In this document: positions 1-9,695 of the stretch, in pieces
Layout: every line of letters begins with the position of its first letter
Position numbering within the stretch: the first letter of the stretch is position 1
Source of the DNA: Oxalobacteraceae sp. CFBP 8761
GTDB taxonomy: Bacteria; Pseudomonadota; Gammaproteobacteria; Burkholderiales; Burkholderiaceae_D
Length of the DNA: 64,000 nucleotides
Direction of reading: 5' to 3'
NCBI GenBank assembly: GCA_014841595.1
Contig: JACYUE010000004.1
Location: 273,230-337,229, forward strand
Program-made: the position numbers and the translations under genes
The notes under the pieces: model-generated
What the model saw: only the letters and a program-made list of their open reading frames with translations
The model's database searches: none
Told to the model about the DNA's origin: nothing

Positions 1-810
1 GCCAAGCGCGTCGTGGCGGACTACGACGGCGTGTTCCCGAGCGACCCGGCGCTGCTGGCCGACCTGCCCGGCATCGGCCGTTCCACTGCTGCTGCCATCG
101 CCGCCTTCTCGGGCGGCGTGCGCGCCGCGATCATGGATGGCAACGTCAAGCGCGTCTTCGCGCGCGTGTTCGGGATCGATGCCTACCCCGGCATCAAGCC
201 GGTCGAGGACGCACTGTGGCGCCGCGCCGAAGCGCTGCTGCCGGAAGATGGCGGCATCGAGTCGTACACGCAGGGCCTGATGGACCTGGGCGCCACGCTG
301 TGCACGCGCTCGCGCCCCGACTGCGGCCGCTGCCCGCTGCAGGCGCGCTGTGTGGCCTTCGCCACCGGCCGCACGGCCGAACTGCCGGTGCGCAAACCGA
401 AGAAGACGACGCCCGAAAAACGCACCGCGATGCTGGTGCTGATCGACCGCGGTGAAGTGCTGCTCGAACAGCGCCCGCAAACGGGCATCTGGGGCGGCCT
501 CTTGTCGCTGCCGGAAGTGGGCGGCCATGTCGCGATGGATGGCGATGCCGATCCGGTCTGCACGGCGGACATCGCCGCCGCCAGCAGCGCCTTCGGCACG
601 ATTGACGAAGTGCGCGCGCTCACGCCGTTAATGCACGGGTTTACGCACTACAAGCTGCACATCGCGCCGTTCGCCGTGACGCTGGCTGCGCGTGGCCAGC
701 ATGGCGCCGGGCATGTGTGGTGGAAGCTCGACGCGATTGGTGATGCGCCGTTGCCAGCGCCGGTCAAGAAGTTGTTGCTGGATCTGGCGACGCCGAATCT
801 GTTCGATTGA
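1..810 (+). CDS. mutY: Adenine DNA glycosylase MutY (5' end outside window)
   Basis: Removes adenine mispaired with 8-oxoguanine in base-excision repair. The reading frame is open from base 1, so the N-terminus lies upstream. The helix-hairpin-helix (LPGIGRSTAAAI) is followed by the catalytic Asp motif (IMDGNVKRV). The 4Fe-4S cluster loop is next, with four Cys spaced C-x6-C-x2-C-x5-C (CTRSRPDCGRCPLQARC). The C-terminal part (from about residue 135 of the visible piece) is the NUDIX-like 8-oxoG recognition domain. It converges on dgt with only 19 bp between the stop codons. Identity is secure; only the start is missing. Confidence 0.95.
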   Translation, partial: AKRVVADYDGVFPSDPALLADLPGIGRSTAAAIAAFSGGVRAAIMDGNVKRVFARVFGIDAYPGIKPVEDALWRRAEALLPEDGGIESYTQGLMDLGATLCTRSRPDCGRCPLQARCVAFATGRTAELPVRKPKKTTPEKRTAMLVLIDRGEVLLEQRPQTGIWGGLLSLPEVGGHVAMDGDADPVCTADIAAASSAFGTIDEVRALTPLMHGFTHYKLHIAPFAVTLAARGQHGAGHVWWKLDAIGDAPLPAPVKKLLLDLATPNLFD

Positions 811-829
811 TCATCGGCGCCGCGCAGCC

Positions 830-1978
830 CTAGAAGTGATCGAGCGAGAAAATGCGCCGGTGCTCACGGATCGCATAGCGATCGGTCATGCCCGCGATGT
901 AATCGGCGATCTTGCGCGCCTGCTTGTGCGGATCGCCCTGCACCTGGTAGTCGCCCGGCAGCAGCACGGGATCAGCAAGGAAAGCCTCAAACAGCTCGCG
1001 CACGATGCGGCTGGCCTTCACGCGCATTCGGTTGACCTGGAAATGGCGGTACAGGTTCGCGTACAAGAAGCGTTTCAGCGCCACGGTCTCGGCGCGCATC
1101 GCGTCCGAGAAGCGGATCAGCGGCGGCGCCGCGCGCACGTCGTCGATGGTCGCTGGCGCCGCTTCGGCAATCAGGCGCGCTGACGTGTCGACCAGGTCGG
1201 CCGTCATCGCCGTGATCATCAGGCGGATCGTCTCGTACAGGGCGCGCCGGCCGGGCAAGCCCGGATAGCGCGCCTCGACCTCGCGATGCAGGCGCGCGAA
1301 CAGTTCGACTTCTTCCATCTGCGCCATCGTGAGCAGGCCCGAACGCAGGCCGTCGTCGATATCGTGGTTGTTGTACGCGATCTCGTCGGCCAGATTGGTC
1401 AGTTGCGCTTCGAGGCTGGGCTGGCTGCGCTCGATGAAGCGCTGGCCCAGGTCGCCCAGCTGGCGCGCATTGTTCAGCGAGCAGTGCTTGAGGATGCCCT
1501 CGCGCGTCTCGAACGTCAGGTTCAGGCCATCGAAGGCGCCGTAGTGTTCTTCGAGATGGTCGACCACGCGCAGGCTTTGCAGGTTGTGCTCGAAGCCGCC
1601 AAAGTCCTTCATGCATTCGTTGAGCACATCCTGGCCCACGTGGCCGAACGGCGTGTGGCCAAGATCGTGCGCCAGCGCCGTGGCCTCGACCAGGTCTTCG
1701 TTCAGGCGCAGGCTGCGCGCCAGCGTGCGGCCGATCTGGGCCACTTCGATGCTGTGGGTCAGGCGCGTGCGAAACAGGTCGCCTTCGTGGTTGATAAAGA
1801 CCTGCGTCTTGTACTCAAGGCGGCGAAACGCGGTCGAGTGGATGATGCGGTCGCGATCGCGCTGGTACTCGCTGCGCGAACCGGGGCCCGGCTCGGCGTG
1901 CGTGCGCCCGCGCGACTGGGCCGAATGCGCCGCGTACGGGGCCAGGCCCGCGTCGAAGTCGCGCATCAGGCTACTCAT
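830..1978 (-). CDS. dgt: Deoxyguanosinetriphosphate triphosphohydrolase-like protein
   Basis: HD-domain dNTP triphosphohydrolase, expected to convert dGTP (or other dNTPs) to the nucleoside and triphosphate. 382 aa. The metal-binding HD motifs are visible as [10 protein letters not shown] and [13 protein letters not shown], with a later NNHDIDDG. The chosen ATG at 1978 overlaps the aroB stop codon (ATGA), which implies translational coupling; a second in-frame Met four codons later (1966) is an alternative. The short form without the long E. coli Dgt insert is usual in betaproteobacteria and is often named dGTPase-like; substrate specificity is not readable from sequence. Confidence 0.9.
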   Translation of the reverse strand: MSSLMRDFDAGLAPYAAHSAQSRGRTHAEPGPGSRSEYQRDRDRIIHSTAFRRLEYKTQVFINHEGDLFRTRLTHSIEVAQIGRTLARSLRLNEDLVEATALAHDLGHTPFGHVGQDVLNECMKDFGGFEHNLQSLRVVDHLEEHYGAFDGLNLTFETREGILKHCSLNNARQLGDLGQRFIERSQPSLEAQLTNLADEIAYNNHDIDDGLRSGLLTMAQMEEVELFARLHREVEARYPGLPGRRALYETIRLMITAMTADLVDTSARLIAEAAPATIDDVRAAPPLIRFSDAMRAETVALKRFLYANLYRHFQVNRMRVKASRIVRELFEAFLADPVLLPGDYQVQGDPHKQARKIADYIAGMTDRYAIREHRRIFSLDHF

Positions 1979-3069
1979 GCGCTGCAGGCCGCGAGCGTCG
2001 AGCGCAGTACGTCCAGCGGCGCGGTCGTGATCGACGGGCTGCCCAGCGGTTTGAGCAGAATGAAGCGGATTTCGCCGCCCTCGTTCTTCTTGTCGACTTC
2101 CATCAGCTCGATCCAGCGCGCTTCGCCGAGATCCGGCGCCACGGCCGGCAGGCCGGCGGCGCGCACCAGCGCGCGCACGCGCTCCACGGCGGCCGGCTCG
2201 ATCAGGCCCAGGCGCGCCGACATGTCGGCCGCCATCACCATGCCGCAGCCGACCGCTTCGCCGTGCAGCCAGGCGCCGTAGCCGAGGCCATTCTCGATCG
2301 CGTGGCCGAAGGTATGGCCGAAGTTGAGCACCGCGCGCAGGCCGCCTTCGCGCTCGTCCTTGCGCACGACGTCGGATTTGATTTCGCACGAGCGGGCGAT
2401 CGCGTAGCCGATGGCCTGGCGATCGCGCGCGATCAGTGGCTCGATGTTCGCTTCGATCCAGTCGAAGAAATCGGCGTCGAGGATCGCGCCATGCTTGATC
2501 ACTTCGGCCAGGCCCGCCGACAGCTCGCGCGCCGGCAGCGTGTCGAGCGTGGCGGTGTCGGCAATCACGGCGCGCGGCTGGTAGAACGCGCCGATCATGT
2601 TCTTGCCGAGCGGGTGATTGATGCCGGTCTTGCCGCCCACCGATGAATCAACCTGAGCCAGGAGCGTGGTCGGGATCTGCACGAACGGCACGCCGCGCAT
2701 GTAGCTCGATGCGGCAAAGCCGGTCAGGTCGCCGATCACGCCGCCGCCCAGCGCCACCAGCGTGGTCTTGCGGTCGCATTTGTTCTGCAGCAGCGCGTCG
2801 TAGACGAGGTTCAGCGACTGCCAGTTCTTGTGCTCTTCGCCGTCCGGCAAAATAATCTCGAGCACGTCGCGGCCCGCCGCGCGCAGGTGGCCCGCGACCT
2901 TGTCGAGGTACAGTGGGGCAACCGTGGTGTTGGTGACGATCGCGACCTTGTGGCCGCCGATGTGGCGCGCCAGCAGCGCGGCGTCGTCCAGCAGGCCGGC
3001 GCCGATCTCGATCGGGTAGCTGCGCTCGCCAAGTTCGACGTTGAGGGTGATGTGTGCCTGTTCGTTCAT
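1975..3069 (-). CDS. aroB: 3-dehydroquinate synthase (internal start within the AroK–AroB frame)
   Basis: Cyclises DAHP to 3-dehydroquinate using NAD and a divalent metal. 364 aa from ATG 3069, the expected AroB length. An AGGA-type ribosome site lies 6 bases before this ATG, so independent translation is likely even though the upstream kinase frame is open into it. Visible motifs: the NAD-binding [11 protein letters not shown], the [11 protein letters not shown] glycine loop, [21 protein letters not shown], and the metal ligands in the LAEVIKHG and [10 protein letters not shown] regions. Its stop overlaps the dgt start. Function is certain; whether it is made as a free protein, a fusion or both is open. 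Confidence 0.88.
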   Translation of the reverse strand: MNEQAHITLNVELGERSYPIEIGAGLLDDAALLARHIGGHKVAIVTNTTVAPLYLDKVAGHLRAAGRDVLEIILPDGEEHKNWQSLNLVYDALLQNKCDRKTTLVALGGGVIGDLTGFAASSYMRGVPFVQIPTTLLAQVDSSVGGKTGINHPLGKNMIGAFYQPRAVIADTATLDTLPARELSAGLAEVIKHGAILDADFFDWIEANIEPLIARDRQAIGYAIARSCEIKSDVVRKDEREGGLRAVLNFGHTFGHAIENGLGYGAWLHGEAVGCGMVMAADMSARLGLIEPAAVERVRALVRAAGLPAVAPDLGEARWIELMEVDKKNEGGEIRFILLKPLGSPSITTAPLDVLRSTLAACSA

Positions 3070-3627
3070 TGCTGTCCTTGCATGCTTGCGCGCGCGGGCG
3101 TTCTCCTGCGCGGCCAGCTGGTCCAATATGGTTTGAACCATCGATTGTACGTTAGGCCTGCCGGTATCGATGACGAGGTCGGCGATCTCGCGGTACAGCG
3201 GATCGCGTTCGGTCCAGAGTTGCTCGAGTTTGCCGCGCGGGTCGGCGGTCTGCAGCAGCGGGCGGTTCTTGTCGTGCGCGGTGCGCTGCAGGATGCTGCC
3301 GATCGACGCGCGCAGGTAGATCACGGTGCCGCGCTCGGCCAGCAAGGCGCGGCTGACCGGATTGAGCACGGCGCCCCCGCCGGTGGCCAGCACCAGGCCC
3401 TGCTGCGCCGACAGGTCGCGGATCACGTCGGCTTCGCGCCGGCGAAAGCAGGCTTCGCCCTCGATCTCGAAGATCCATGGAATGGTGGCGCCGGTGCGCG
3501 CTTCGATCTCATGATCGGCGTCGACGAAGCGGCGATTGAGCTTGCGAGCAAGCAATCGACCGATCGTGGTCTTCCCTGCCCCCATCAGGCCAACAAGGAA
3601 GATATTGTTGTTCTTGGGATGTGGCAC
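1975..3627 (-). CDS. aroKB: Fused shikimate kinase – 3-dehydroquinate synthase (AroK–AroB in one reading frame)
   Basis: The frame from a GTG at 3627 encodes a complete shikimate kinase (P-loop [31 protein letters not shown]) and continues with no stop codon into the complete 3-dehydroquinate synthase. The total is 550 aa, joined by a short Ala/Arg/Lys-rich linker (about residues 174–186). Both are shikimate-pathway enzymes, steps 5 and 2. The kinase start is uncertain: GTG 3627 gives [10 protein letters not shown], whereas longer in-frame starts would read back through the terminator hairpin at 3646–3673. In most relatives I know the two genes are separate and adjacent, so the lost stop is notable. 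A ribosome site inside the frame could still yield free AroB (separate entry). Confidence 0.8.
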   Translation of the reverse strand: MPHPKNNNIFLVGLMGAGKTTIGRLLARKLNRRFVDADHEIEARTGATIPWIFEIEGEACFRRREADVIRDLSAQQGLVLATGGGAVLNPVSRALLAERGTVIYLRASIGSILQRTAHDKNRPLLQTADPRGKLEQLWTERDPLYREIADLVIDTGRPNVQSMVQTILDQLAAQENARARKHARTAMNEQAHITLNVELGERSYPIEIGAGLLDDAALLARHIGGHKVAIVTNTTVAPLYLDKVAGHLRAAGRDVLEIILPDGEEHKNWQSLNLVYDALLQNKCDRKTTLVALGGGVIGDLTGFAASSYMRGVPFVQIPTTLLAQVDSSVGGKTGINHPLGKNMIGAFYQPRAVIADTATLDTLPARELSAGLAEVIKHGAILDADFFDWIEANIEPLIARDRQAIGYAIARSCEIKSDVVRKDEREGGLRAVLNFGHTFGHAIENGLGYGAWLHGEAVGCGMVMAADMSARLGLIEPAAVERVRALVRAAGLPAVAPDLGEARWIELMEVDKKNEGGEIRFILLKPLGSPSITTAPLDVLRSTLAACSA

Positions 3628-3645
3628 AACCAGACCCGTTGAGAT

Positions 3646-3673
3646 GAAAAAGACGGCCAGTATAGACTGGCCG
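3646..3673 (-). terminator. Rho-independent terminator after the lipoprotein gene
   Basis: On the minus strand, an 8-bp perfect stem (CGGCCAGT / ACTGGCCG) with a 4-base loop is followed by TCTTTTT. It lies 19 bases after the stop of the Ig-like lipoprotein gene and just before the aroK start. It should end or attenuate the pil–lipoprotein transcript ahead of aroKB. Confidence 0.85.
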
Positions 3674-3691
3674 CCTCTCATTCCGCCAATT

Positions 3692-5602
3692 TTACGGGCA
3701 GGTGAAGTTGAGTGTGAACGGGATCGAGGTGACTGCACCGCGCGGTGTGGTTGCACGCACGCTGAAGTTGGCCACACTGGCGGCGGTACACGGCTTGGCA
3801 CCGGTGGCGGCCACCGTGATGCGGTGATTCGATCCCTGTGGACCGTTGCCAGGCGCAGCAAAGATGCTCGGCACGGTTTCGGGCGCCACTTCGACGCTGC
3901 TCGCGTTGACTGCACCACTGACTGCGATGGTGGTGCCAGCAGGCAGCGCGTTGCCATTCCGATCAACCAGCTGGACCGAGAACACCTTCGATTCGTTTGC
4001 GCTGGCATTGCCAAGGCTGATCGGGAACACGGTGCTGGGGCTGGCGGCGCCGTTGACGTACACAGCAGCCACCGATTCATCGCTGAACGTGATCGTGGTC
4101 TTGGCAAACTGGGTGTTCAGACCGTCGGTCGTGCTGGCGCAGATCGTGGCAACACCAGCCCGCGTGGTGTCGGCGGTCGAACCGGCTCCGGAATTGCACG
4201 GCGTGACCGGCGTGCCGGGCGCGGCGACGCGGGGATTCTGGGTACGGAAAGCAACCGAGCAGCCGCCATTGACCGTATTGCAGCCGCCTTTGCTCGACGA
4301 CCCGATGGCGCCGAGGTTGGTCTGGAACACGATCGGCGTGCCATCCGCGACAGGATTGCCAAAGTTATCGGCCAACAGCACATTGACAGTGGCAGCCGGG
4401 GTAGTCGGACCGCTGTCAAACGACCAGCCGTCCACATTGCCCTGGCTGACGCTGAGCGAGAAGGCGCGCTGCACCGGCAGGCCTGTGGTCACGACGATCG
4501 AATCGGAGGTCGTCGAAATATCCGGGCGGCTGGCGTTCGCAGTGCCTGGCAACACGGCCTGGACGCGGAAGGTGGTCGGCACGTCCAGCGAATTGACCGT
4601 GGTGATCACTTCGCCATTCTGGTCAGTGCTGTCGGTGGCCTTGTTCAGGGCCACGGCGCCGCTTGGCACGATGCTGAAATCGACGCGACGACCGGCCAGC
4701 GGCCGATCGAACACGTCGAACACGCGGAAGCGCAGCGTGGCGGTCTCGGTGCGATTGATGCCACCCTGGCCACGGATCACGATCGATTTGTCGGTCGGCA
4801 GCGCTTCAACGAACTGGACCGAAGCAGCGCTCGGCGGCGCGATGGCCAGTGCTGCCGAGGCCGCCGTGGCGACACCGTCGGCGGTCGCAGTAATGATGTC
4901 GTTATTGCCGCAACCCTGGTCGCGGTAGACGGTCTGGGCAGTACCATTGTTGGTGGCGACGGTCGCCGCCAGGGTCGCCTTGCCGGATGTGACGCACGCC
5001 GAGCTGAAGCGGACATTGACCTGCTGGCTGGTGTACTTGATGCCATTGGCCAGCAGATCGACCGAGATCACCGTCGAACCATAGGCATCGATGCTGGTCG
5101 GGGCCAGGGTCAGGGCGCTGAACGCCAGCGAAGTGGCGTTGACCGAGTACGCGGCATCACCCGTTACGGTAACACCGGCCACGCTCGCGCTCGCAGTCAC
5201 GCGACCGGCGCCACCGGCAGCCAGGCTGGCGCTGCGCAGCGTGATGGTGGCCGTGCCGCTCGCATCGGCCAGTGCAGTGCCCGCGCCCGGCGCAAATACG
5301 GCCAGGTCGGCATCGGTAGTGAACGTCACCAGCGCATTCGGCACCGGCTGGTTGGCCGCATCGCGCACCACAGCGCGCACCGTCAATGGCGTGGCGCCGC
5401 TCAAGGCATTGCTGGCCTGACCACTGGCATTGACGAGGCTGACACCGACGGTCGGGCTGGCAGGCGTGGTCGGTGTGGTCGGTGTGGTCGGCGCGGTGCC
5501 GCCGCCAACGGTGCCCGGGCTGCCGCCGCCGCCACCGCACGCACTGAGGGCTGCAGCCAGGAGCAGTGCCAGACTGCCGTAGGTGATTTTCTGATTTTTC
5601 AT
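3692..5602 (-). CDS. Large Ig-like-domain outer-membrane lipoprotein, function unknown
   Basis: 636 aa. A type II signal peptide ends at lipobox LSAC (Cys22), followed by a Gly-rich and PTTPTTP spacer. The rest looks like several tandem bacterial Ig-like (Big_1/invasin-type) modules: repeated patterns such as [20 protein letters not shown] with Val/Asp-rich beta strands. Scattered Cys pairs suggest disulfides in the periplasm or at the surface. It starts 40 bp after pilQ on the same strand and ends in a terminator, so it may be co-transcribed with pilMNOPQ. Such proteins are often adhesins or surface structural proteins; a pilus-related role is inference from position only. Confidence 0.8.
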   Translation of the reverse strand: MKNQKITYGSLALLLAAALSACGGGGGSPGTVGGGTAPTTPTTPTTPASPTVGVSLVNASGQASNALSGATPLTVRAVVRDAANQPVPNALVTFTTDADLAVFAPGAGTALADASGTATITLRSASLAAGGAGRVTASASVAGVTVTGDAAYSVNATSLAFSALTLAPTSIDAYGSTVISVDLLANGIKYTSQQVNVRFSSACVTSGKATLAATVATNNGTAQTVYRDQGCGNNDIITATADGVATAASAALAIAPPSAASVQFVEALPTDKSIVIRGQGGINRTETATLRFRVFDVFDRPLAGRRVDFSIVPSGAVALNKATDSTDQNGEVITTVNSLDVPTTFRVQAVLPGTANASRPDISTTSDSIVVTTGLPVQRAFSLSVSQGNVDGWSFDSGPTTPAATVNVLLADNFGNPVADGTPIVFQTNLGAIGSSSKGGCNTVNGGCSVAFRTQNPRVAAPGTPVTPCNSGAGSTADTTRAGVATICASTTDGLNTQFAKTTITFSDESVAAVYVNGAASPSTVFPISLGNASANESKVFSVQLVDRNGNALPAGTTIAVSGAVNASSVEVAPETVPSIFAAPGNGPQGSNHRITVAATGAKPCTAASVANFSVRATTPRGAVTSIPFTLNFTCP

Positions 5603-5642
5603 ATCGGTTCGTTGTTGTTATCGGTCGTTGATGAAACAAGAA

Positions 5643-7853
5643 TTAGCGTGCGCCCGCCACGTTGTCGTTCACGATCTTCGGGGTAATGAAGACCAGCAGT
5701 TCGGTCTTGCTGCTTTCGCGTGCGGTGGTCTTGAACAGATAGCCCAGCAGCGGCACGTCGCCCAGGAACGGCACCTTGCTCTCGTTGGTGCGCTCGGTCT
5801 GCTGGTAAATTCCGCCCAGTACCACGGTGCCGCCGTTTTCGACCATCACCTTGGTCTTGACGTGCTGGGTATTGATGGCAAAGCCCGCGCGGGTGTCTTC
5901 GCCCTTCGAATCCTTGCTCACGTCCACTTCCAGTACCACGTTGCCGTCCGGCGTGATCTGCGGCGTGACTTCCAGGCGCAGATTGGCCTTCTTGAATTCG
6001 ATCGCGGTGGCGCCGCTGCTGGTGCTGTTTTCGTAAGGCAGCTCGACGCCCTGCTCGATCAGTGCGACCTGCTTGTCTTCGGTGACCACGCGCGGGCTCG
6101 AGATGATCTTGCCCTTGCCGTCCGCTTCCAGCGCCGACAGTTCCAGGTTCAGGAAGCGGTTGGCCGCCGACGAGAACAGCGAGAACGCCAGCGACGACGC
6201 CGGAATGCCGCCGATGCCGGCCGCCGGCAGGTTGACCATCGTCGTGTTGTTGAAGCTGTCGGCGCTGTTGGCCACCTGGCCGGTGGTCTGGCCCACGCCG
6301 ACCAGGTTGCCGCCGATGGCGATGCGTTCGTTGCCATTGACCTGCCAGCCCGAATCGCCGCCGCGCATCGTGCGCATGTCGGCAAAGCCCAGCTTGGCGC
6401 CGAGGTTGCGCGAGAAGCCGTCATTGGCTTCCACCAGGCGCGCTTCGATCAGGACCTGCTTCGAGGCGACGTCGGTTTTCTGGATCAGCTTGCGGATGTC
6501 TTCGATCTTCGCTGCGATATCGGTCACGAACAGCTGATTGGTGCGCGGATCGATGATCGCGCTGCCGCGCCGGGACAGCACGCGGTTGCGGCCCGCATCG
6601 CCGGCAGCGCCGGCGCCGACGCCATTCTGGTCCAGGCCGAACACATTACGGAACGATTCGGCTTTCTGGTAATTGAGCTGGAAGATCTCGGAGCGCAGCG
6701 GCTCCAGTTCGGCGATCTGGGCGCGCTGCTCGAGTTCGAGCTTTTCCTTGGTCAGCAGTTCTTCCTTCGGCGCGATCCACAGCACGGTGCCGTTCTTGCG
6801 CATGTCCAGGCCCTTGGCGGTCAGGATCACGTCCAGCGCCTGGTCCCATGGCACGTCCTTCAGGCGCAGCGTCAGAAAGCCCGCCACCGAATCGCTGGCG
6901 ATGATGTTCAGGCCCGAGATGTCGGCCACGGCCTGCAGCGCGGCGCGCACTTCGACGTTCTGGAAATCGAACGAGAGTTTTTCGCCGCGGTAGCCCTGCG
7001 GGTTGTTGCTCGAGCCGGGGCTGTTGCGGTTCGGGTCTTCCACGACCGGGCGCACTTCGACCACCAGCTGCGAGTCGCTCTGGAACACCGACTGCTCCCA
7101 GGCGCCCTGCGCCTCGATCGTCATGCGCACGTTGTCGCCCTGGGCGCTGGTGGCCACGCGCGTGACCGGCGTGCCGAAGTCGGTCACGTCCAGGCGACGG
7201 CGCAGCGATTCGGGCAGGCGCGCGCCGATGAAGTCGACCGTCACGCCGGTGCCGGTCTGGCGCACATCGACGGCGACCTGGTTGTTTGGCAGGTCAACCA
7301 CGACGCGACCAGCGCCGTTGGCGCCGCGCTTGAAATCGAGGTCGCGCAGTTGCGGCCGCGCTGCGGGCGCCGCAGCAACTGGTGCGGCGCTGGTGGCGAC
7401 CGGCAGGCCGCTGGCGTTGACCGCGCGCGCCACGCCGCCCGTGCCTTCGACGGTCACGATGATCGACTTGCCGTCGATCGCGGTCGCGTAGTTCAGCGCG
7501 CGCGCCAGGTTGACCACCATGCGGGTGCGCTCGCCGGCCTGCACCAGGTTCAGGCTGCGCACGTCGCCGAGGTTCAGCTCTTGCATGTTCTTGCCGGTGG
7601 CGTTCGCGGTCGCGCCGAAGTCGAGCGCGATGCGCGCCGGATTGGTGATCGCAAAACCGATCGGCGCGCGGCTTGGCGCATCGCGCATGGTCACGTTGAT
7701 GACCACGTTGCTGCCTTGCTGGTTGGCCGTGATCGATTCGATCGCATTGCCCTGGGCCAGTGCGGCGCCGGCGCACGTCAACAGCACGAGTGCGGTAGCA
7801 GCGCGCGCCAGCCAGGCCGGCATGGCGAAGCGAATCTGGACATTGGGGGTCAT
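5643..7853 (-). CDS. pilQ: Type IV pilus secretin PilQ
   Basis: Forms the outer-membrane pore through which the pilus passes. 736 aa. An N-terminal signal peptide (hydrophobic ALVLLTCAGAALA, cleavage near AQG) is followed by two AMIN peptidoglycan-binding domains, the secretin N0/N1 region (from about residue 300: GEKLSFDFQNVEVRAAL) and the C-terminal secretin domain (VEANDGFSRNLGAKLG, VTPQITPDGNVVLEVDV, VPFLGDVPLLGYLF). The ATG overlaps the pilP stop (ATGA). It is the last gene of the pilMNOPQ set; the Ig-like lipoprotein follows. Confidence 0.96.
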   Translation of the reverse strand: MTPNVQIRFAMPAWLARAATALVLLTCAGAALAQGNAIESITANQQGSNVVINVTMRDAPSRAPIGFAITNPARIALDFGATANATGKNMQELNLGDVRSLNLVQAGERTRMVVNLARALNYATAIDGKSIIVTVEGTGGVARAVNASGLPVATSAAPVAAAPAARPQLRDLDFKRGANGAGRVVVDLPNNQVAVDVRQTGTGVTVDFIGARLPESLRRRLDVTDFGTPVTRVATSAQGDNVRMTIEAQGAWEQSVFQSDSQLVVEVRPVVEDPNRNSPGSSNNPQGYRGEKLSFDFQNVEVRAALQAVADISGLNIIASDSVAGFLTLRLKDVPWDQALDVILTAKGLDMRKNGTVLWIAPKEELLTKEKLELEQRAQIAELEPLRSEIFQLNYQKAESFRNVFGLDQNGVGAGAAGDAGRNRVLSRRGSAIIDPRTNQLFVTDIAAKIEDIRKLIQKTDVASKQVLIEARLVEANDGFSRNLGAKLGFADMRTMRGGDSGWQVNGNERIAIGGNLVGVGQTTGQVANSADSFNNTTMVNLPAAGIGGIPASSLAFSLFSSAANRFLNLELSALEADGKGKIISSPRVVTEDKQVALIEQGVELPYENSTSSGATAIEFKKANLRLEVTPQITPDGNVVLEVDVSKDSKGEDTRAGFAINTQHVKTKVMVENGGTVVLGGIYQQTERTNESKVPFLGDVPLLGYLFKTTARESSKTELLVFITPKIVNDNVAGAR

Positions 7854-8392
7854 TTACTGCTCTCCTGGTTGTGCTGCAGCTCGATGTTGGCTAGTCGTTC
7901 CACCCAATCGCCGGTGGCGTCCTGCACCGATTCCCTGATTTCGATCGCCTCGTCACTCACGCGGGTGACGCGGCCATAGTTCTGTCCCATCCGCTGGCCG
8001 GGCCGGACGCGGTACAGCGCCCGGTCGATCTGCACCAGCGCGTAGCTCACGCCGCCTTTTTTCATCGTGCCGACCATACGCATCGTGTCGAGCGGGAAGT
8101 GCTCGAGCGGCTCTTTCGGGCGGTTCAGGTCAGGCTGGTTGGCGTTGGGGCTGGACTGCGCCATGCGCGCCAGTTCACCCAGCAGCTTGGTCTGATCGAA
8201 CGGGTCGAGCGCTTCGCCCGGCACGTAGCCATGCGGCTGGAACGTCTTTGGCTCCGGCAGCGGCTTGACCTTCGAGACGGTGCGGCCCTCGACCTGTTTC
8301 ATCCAGGCGCGGGTTTCACCGACGCCGCCATCGCCGCAACCGGCCAGCAAGGCTGCCGTGGCGAGCAGCGCAATCACGTGAGCTCGTATCAT
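7850..8392 (-). CDS. pilP: Type IV pilus inner-membrane lipoprotein PilP
   Basis: 180 aa from ATG 8392, which overlaps the pilO stop as TGATG; an in-frame GTG at 8395 is an equally close alternative. The signal peptide ends at lipobox LLAGC. The body has the PilP pattern: a proline-rich linker, FPLDTMRMVGTMK, YALVQIDRALYRVRPGQRMGQNYG and a C-terminal IEIRESVQDATGDW. PilP links the inner-membrane PilMNO complex to PilQ in the periplasm. Genes on both sides fit the operon. Confidence 0.94.
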   Translation of the reverse strand: MIRAHVIALLATAALLAGCGDGGVGETRAWMKQVEGRTVSKVKPLPEPKTFQPHGYVPGEALDPFDQTKLLGELARMAQSSPNANQPDLNRPKEPLEHFPLDTMRMVGTMKKGGVSYALVQIDRALYRVRPGQRMGQNYGRVTRVSDEAIEIRESVQDATGDWVERLANIELQHNQESSK

Positions 8393-9081
8393 CACTTGCC
8401 TTTGCCTTTACCCTTGCCTTTGCCTTTGGCAGCTTTCTTCTCGGCCGCGCGCGCGGCGCGCTGGGCGATCAATTCTTCCTGGTCGAGATAGCGGAAGGTC
8501 TTGGCGATCGCCTCCATCTCGAGGTTGCCTTCCTTGACGCTCGCCAGCGACAGGTTGTTGAGCGTGACGATGCGGGGCAGGTTCGCCATGTCGGCGGCAA
8601 ACGCGCCCATGTCGTGGTATTGCCCGCTCACCTTGATGCTGATCGGCAGCTCGGCGTAGTAGTCGCGCACCACTTCCTGGCCCGGCTTGAACAGCTCGAA
8701 CTGCAGGCCGCGGCCCACGCCGGCCTGGTTGATGTCCGACAGCAGCGCGGCCATTTCCGACTTGCTCGGCAACTGCTTCTCCAGGCGCACCACGTACTGG
8801 TCGACCTGCGCCTTCTGCGCCTTGAGCGCCTCGAGGTTGATCGCCTGCGCCATCTTGGTTTCGTACTCGCCGCGCAGCCGCACTTCTTCCTGCGCGAGCG
8901 TTTCCTGCTGGGCGAACTGGTCGCTCCAGTAGAAGTAGTAACCCAGGCCGACCACCAGCGCCACCACGCCTGCCGCGCACAACAGACGCGGCGCGAGCGG
9001 CCACTGGCCAGGCTGACGGCCTTGAAGGTCTTCGAATTGCGCCGCGAACTGGGCGAACAGCGCCTTGATATCGATGTTCAT
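8392..9081 (-). CDS. pilO: Type IV pilus alignment protein PilO
   Basis: 229 aa bitopic inner-membrane protein that pairs with PilN. One membrane helix (about residues 30–50, LLCAAGVVALVVGLGYYFYW) is followed by a coiled coil and a ferredoxin-like periplasmic domain (LPSKSEMAALLSDINQAGVGRGL). The C-terminus carries an unusual Lys/Gly tail of alternating KGKGKG, encoded by an imperfect hexamer repeat at about 8396–8428. The start overlaps the pilN stop by 4 bases. Confidence 0.94.
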   Translation of the reverse strand: MNIDIKALFAQFAAQFEDLQGRQPGQWPLAPRLLCAAGVVALVVGLGYYFYWSDQFAQQETLAQEEVRLRGEYETKMAQAINLEALKAQKAQVDQYVVRLEKQLPSKSEMAALLSDINQAGVGRGLQFELFKPGQEVVRDYYAELPISIKVSGQYHDMGAFAADMANLPRIVTLNNLSLASVKEGNLEMEAIAKTFRYLDQEELIAQRAARAAEKKAAKGKGKGKGKGK

Positions 9082-9695
9082 GATTTCCCCGGCGCGCCAG
9101 GCTTGGTCGCGGCGCCGTCGTCAAGCGCATCGCTGTTGCGGGCGCGCTTGATCGACACGGCCAGCGTGAATTCGACCACCTTGCGCGCGCTCTTGCTCTG
9201 GGTGATGGTCGCGGCGCGCACTTCGGTCAGGTCGGGTTTTTCCAGCCATGCCGACTGGCTCGACAGGTTGCGCAGCAATTCGGCGACGCGCTCCTGCGAC
9301 TGGGCGGCGCCGGTCAGGATCACGCGCTGGCCATCCTGCTTGACGGTCTTGAGGTGCACGCCGTCGGGCGTCTGGCGCACCAGTTCGTCGAGCAGGTAGA
9401 CCGGCTGGTTGCGGTCGCCCTGCAGATCTTCGACCGCCTGCTGGCGTGCCTGCAGGGCGGCGATTTCTTCCTTGAGCGTCGTGATCTCGCCGATTTTCTT
9501 GTCGAGCTCGGCGCTGGCCTGCTTGAGCACCTCGTTGCGCTCGTTCTGGACCGAAATCTGGCTGGCGTTGTAGCCGCCCACCAGCAGCACGATGCCGGCG
9601 CCGACCAGGCCGCCAAGCGCCATCAGCGCCACGAACGCCGATTGCTTCTGCTTGCGTTTTGCCTCGCGGTGAGGCAACAGGTTAATGCGGATCAT
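9078..9695 (-). CDS. pilN: Type IV pilus biogenesis protein PilN
   Basis: 205 aa. The conserved N-terminal INLLPHRE motif, which binds the PilM groove, is at residues 4–11. A membrane helix (about 22–43) and a coiled coil (about 45–95) lead to the ferredoxin-like domain. The ATG at 9695 shares one base with the pilM stop (TGATG). The longer upstream reading frame is discarded because INLLPHRE must be at the N-terminus. Confidence 0.95.
   Translation of the reverse strand: MIRINLLPHREAKRKQKQSAFVALMALGGLVGAGIVLLVGGYNASQISVQNERNEVLKQASAELDKKIGEITTLKEEIAALQARQQAVEDLQGDRNQPVYLLDELVRQTPDGVHLKTVKQDGQRVILTGAAQSQERVAELLRNLSSQSAWLEKPDLTEVRAATITQSKSARKVVEFTLAVSIKRARNSDALDDGAATKPGAPGKS

Noticed and set aside
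3536..5686. 716-codon plus-strand open frame opposite the Ig-like lipoprotein
   Set aside because: Low-complexity Arg/Gly/Ala translation; shadow of the lipoprotein gene, which has a signal peptide and terminator.
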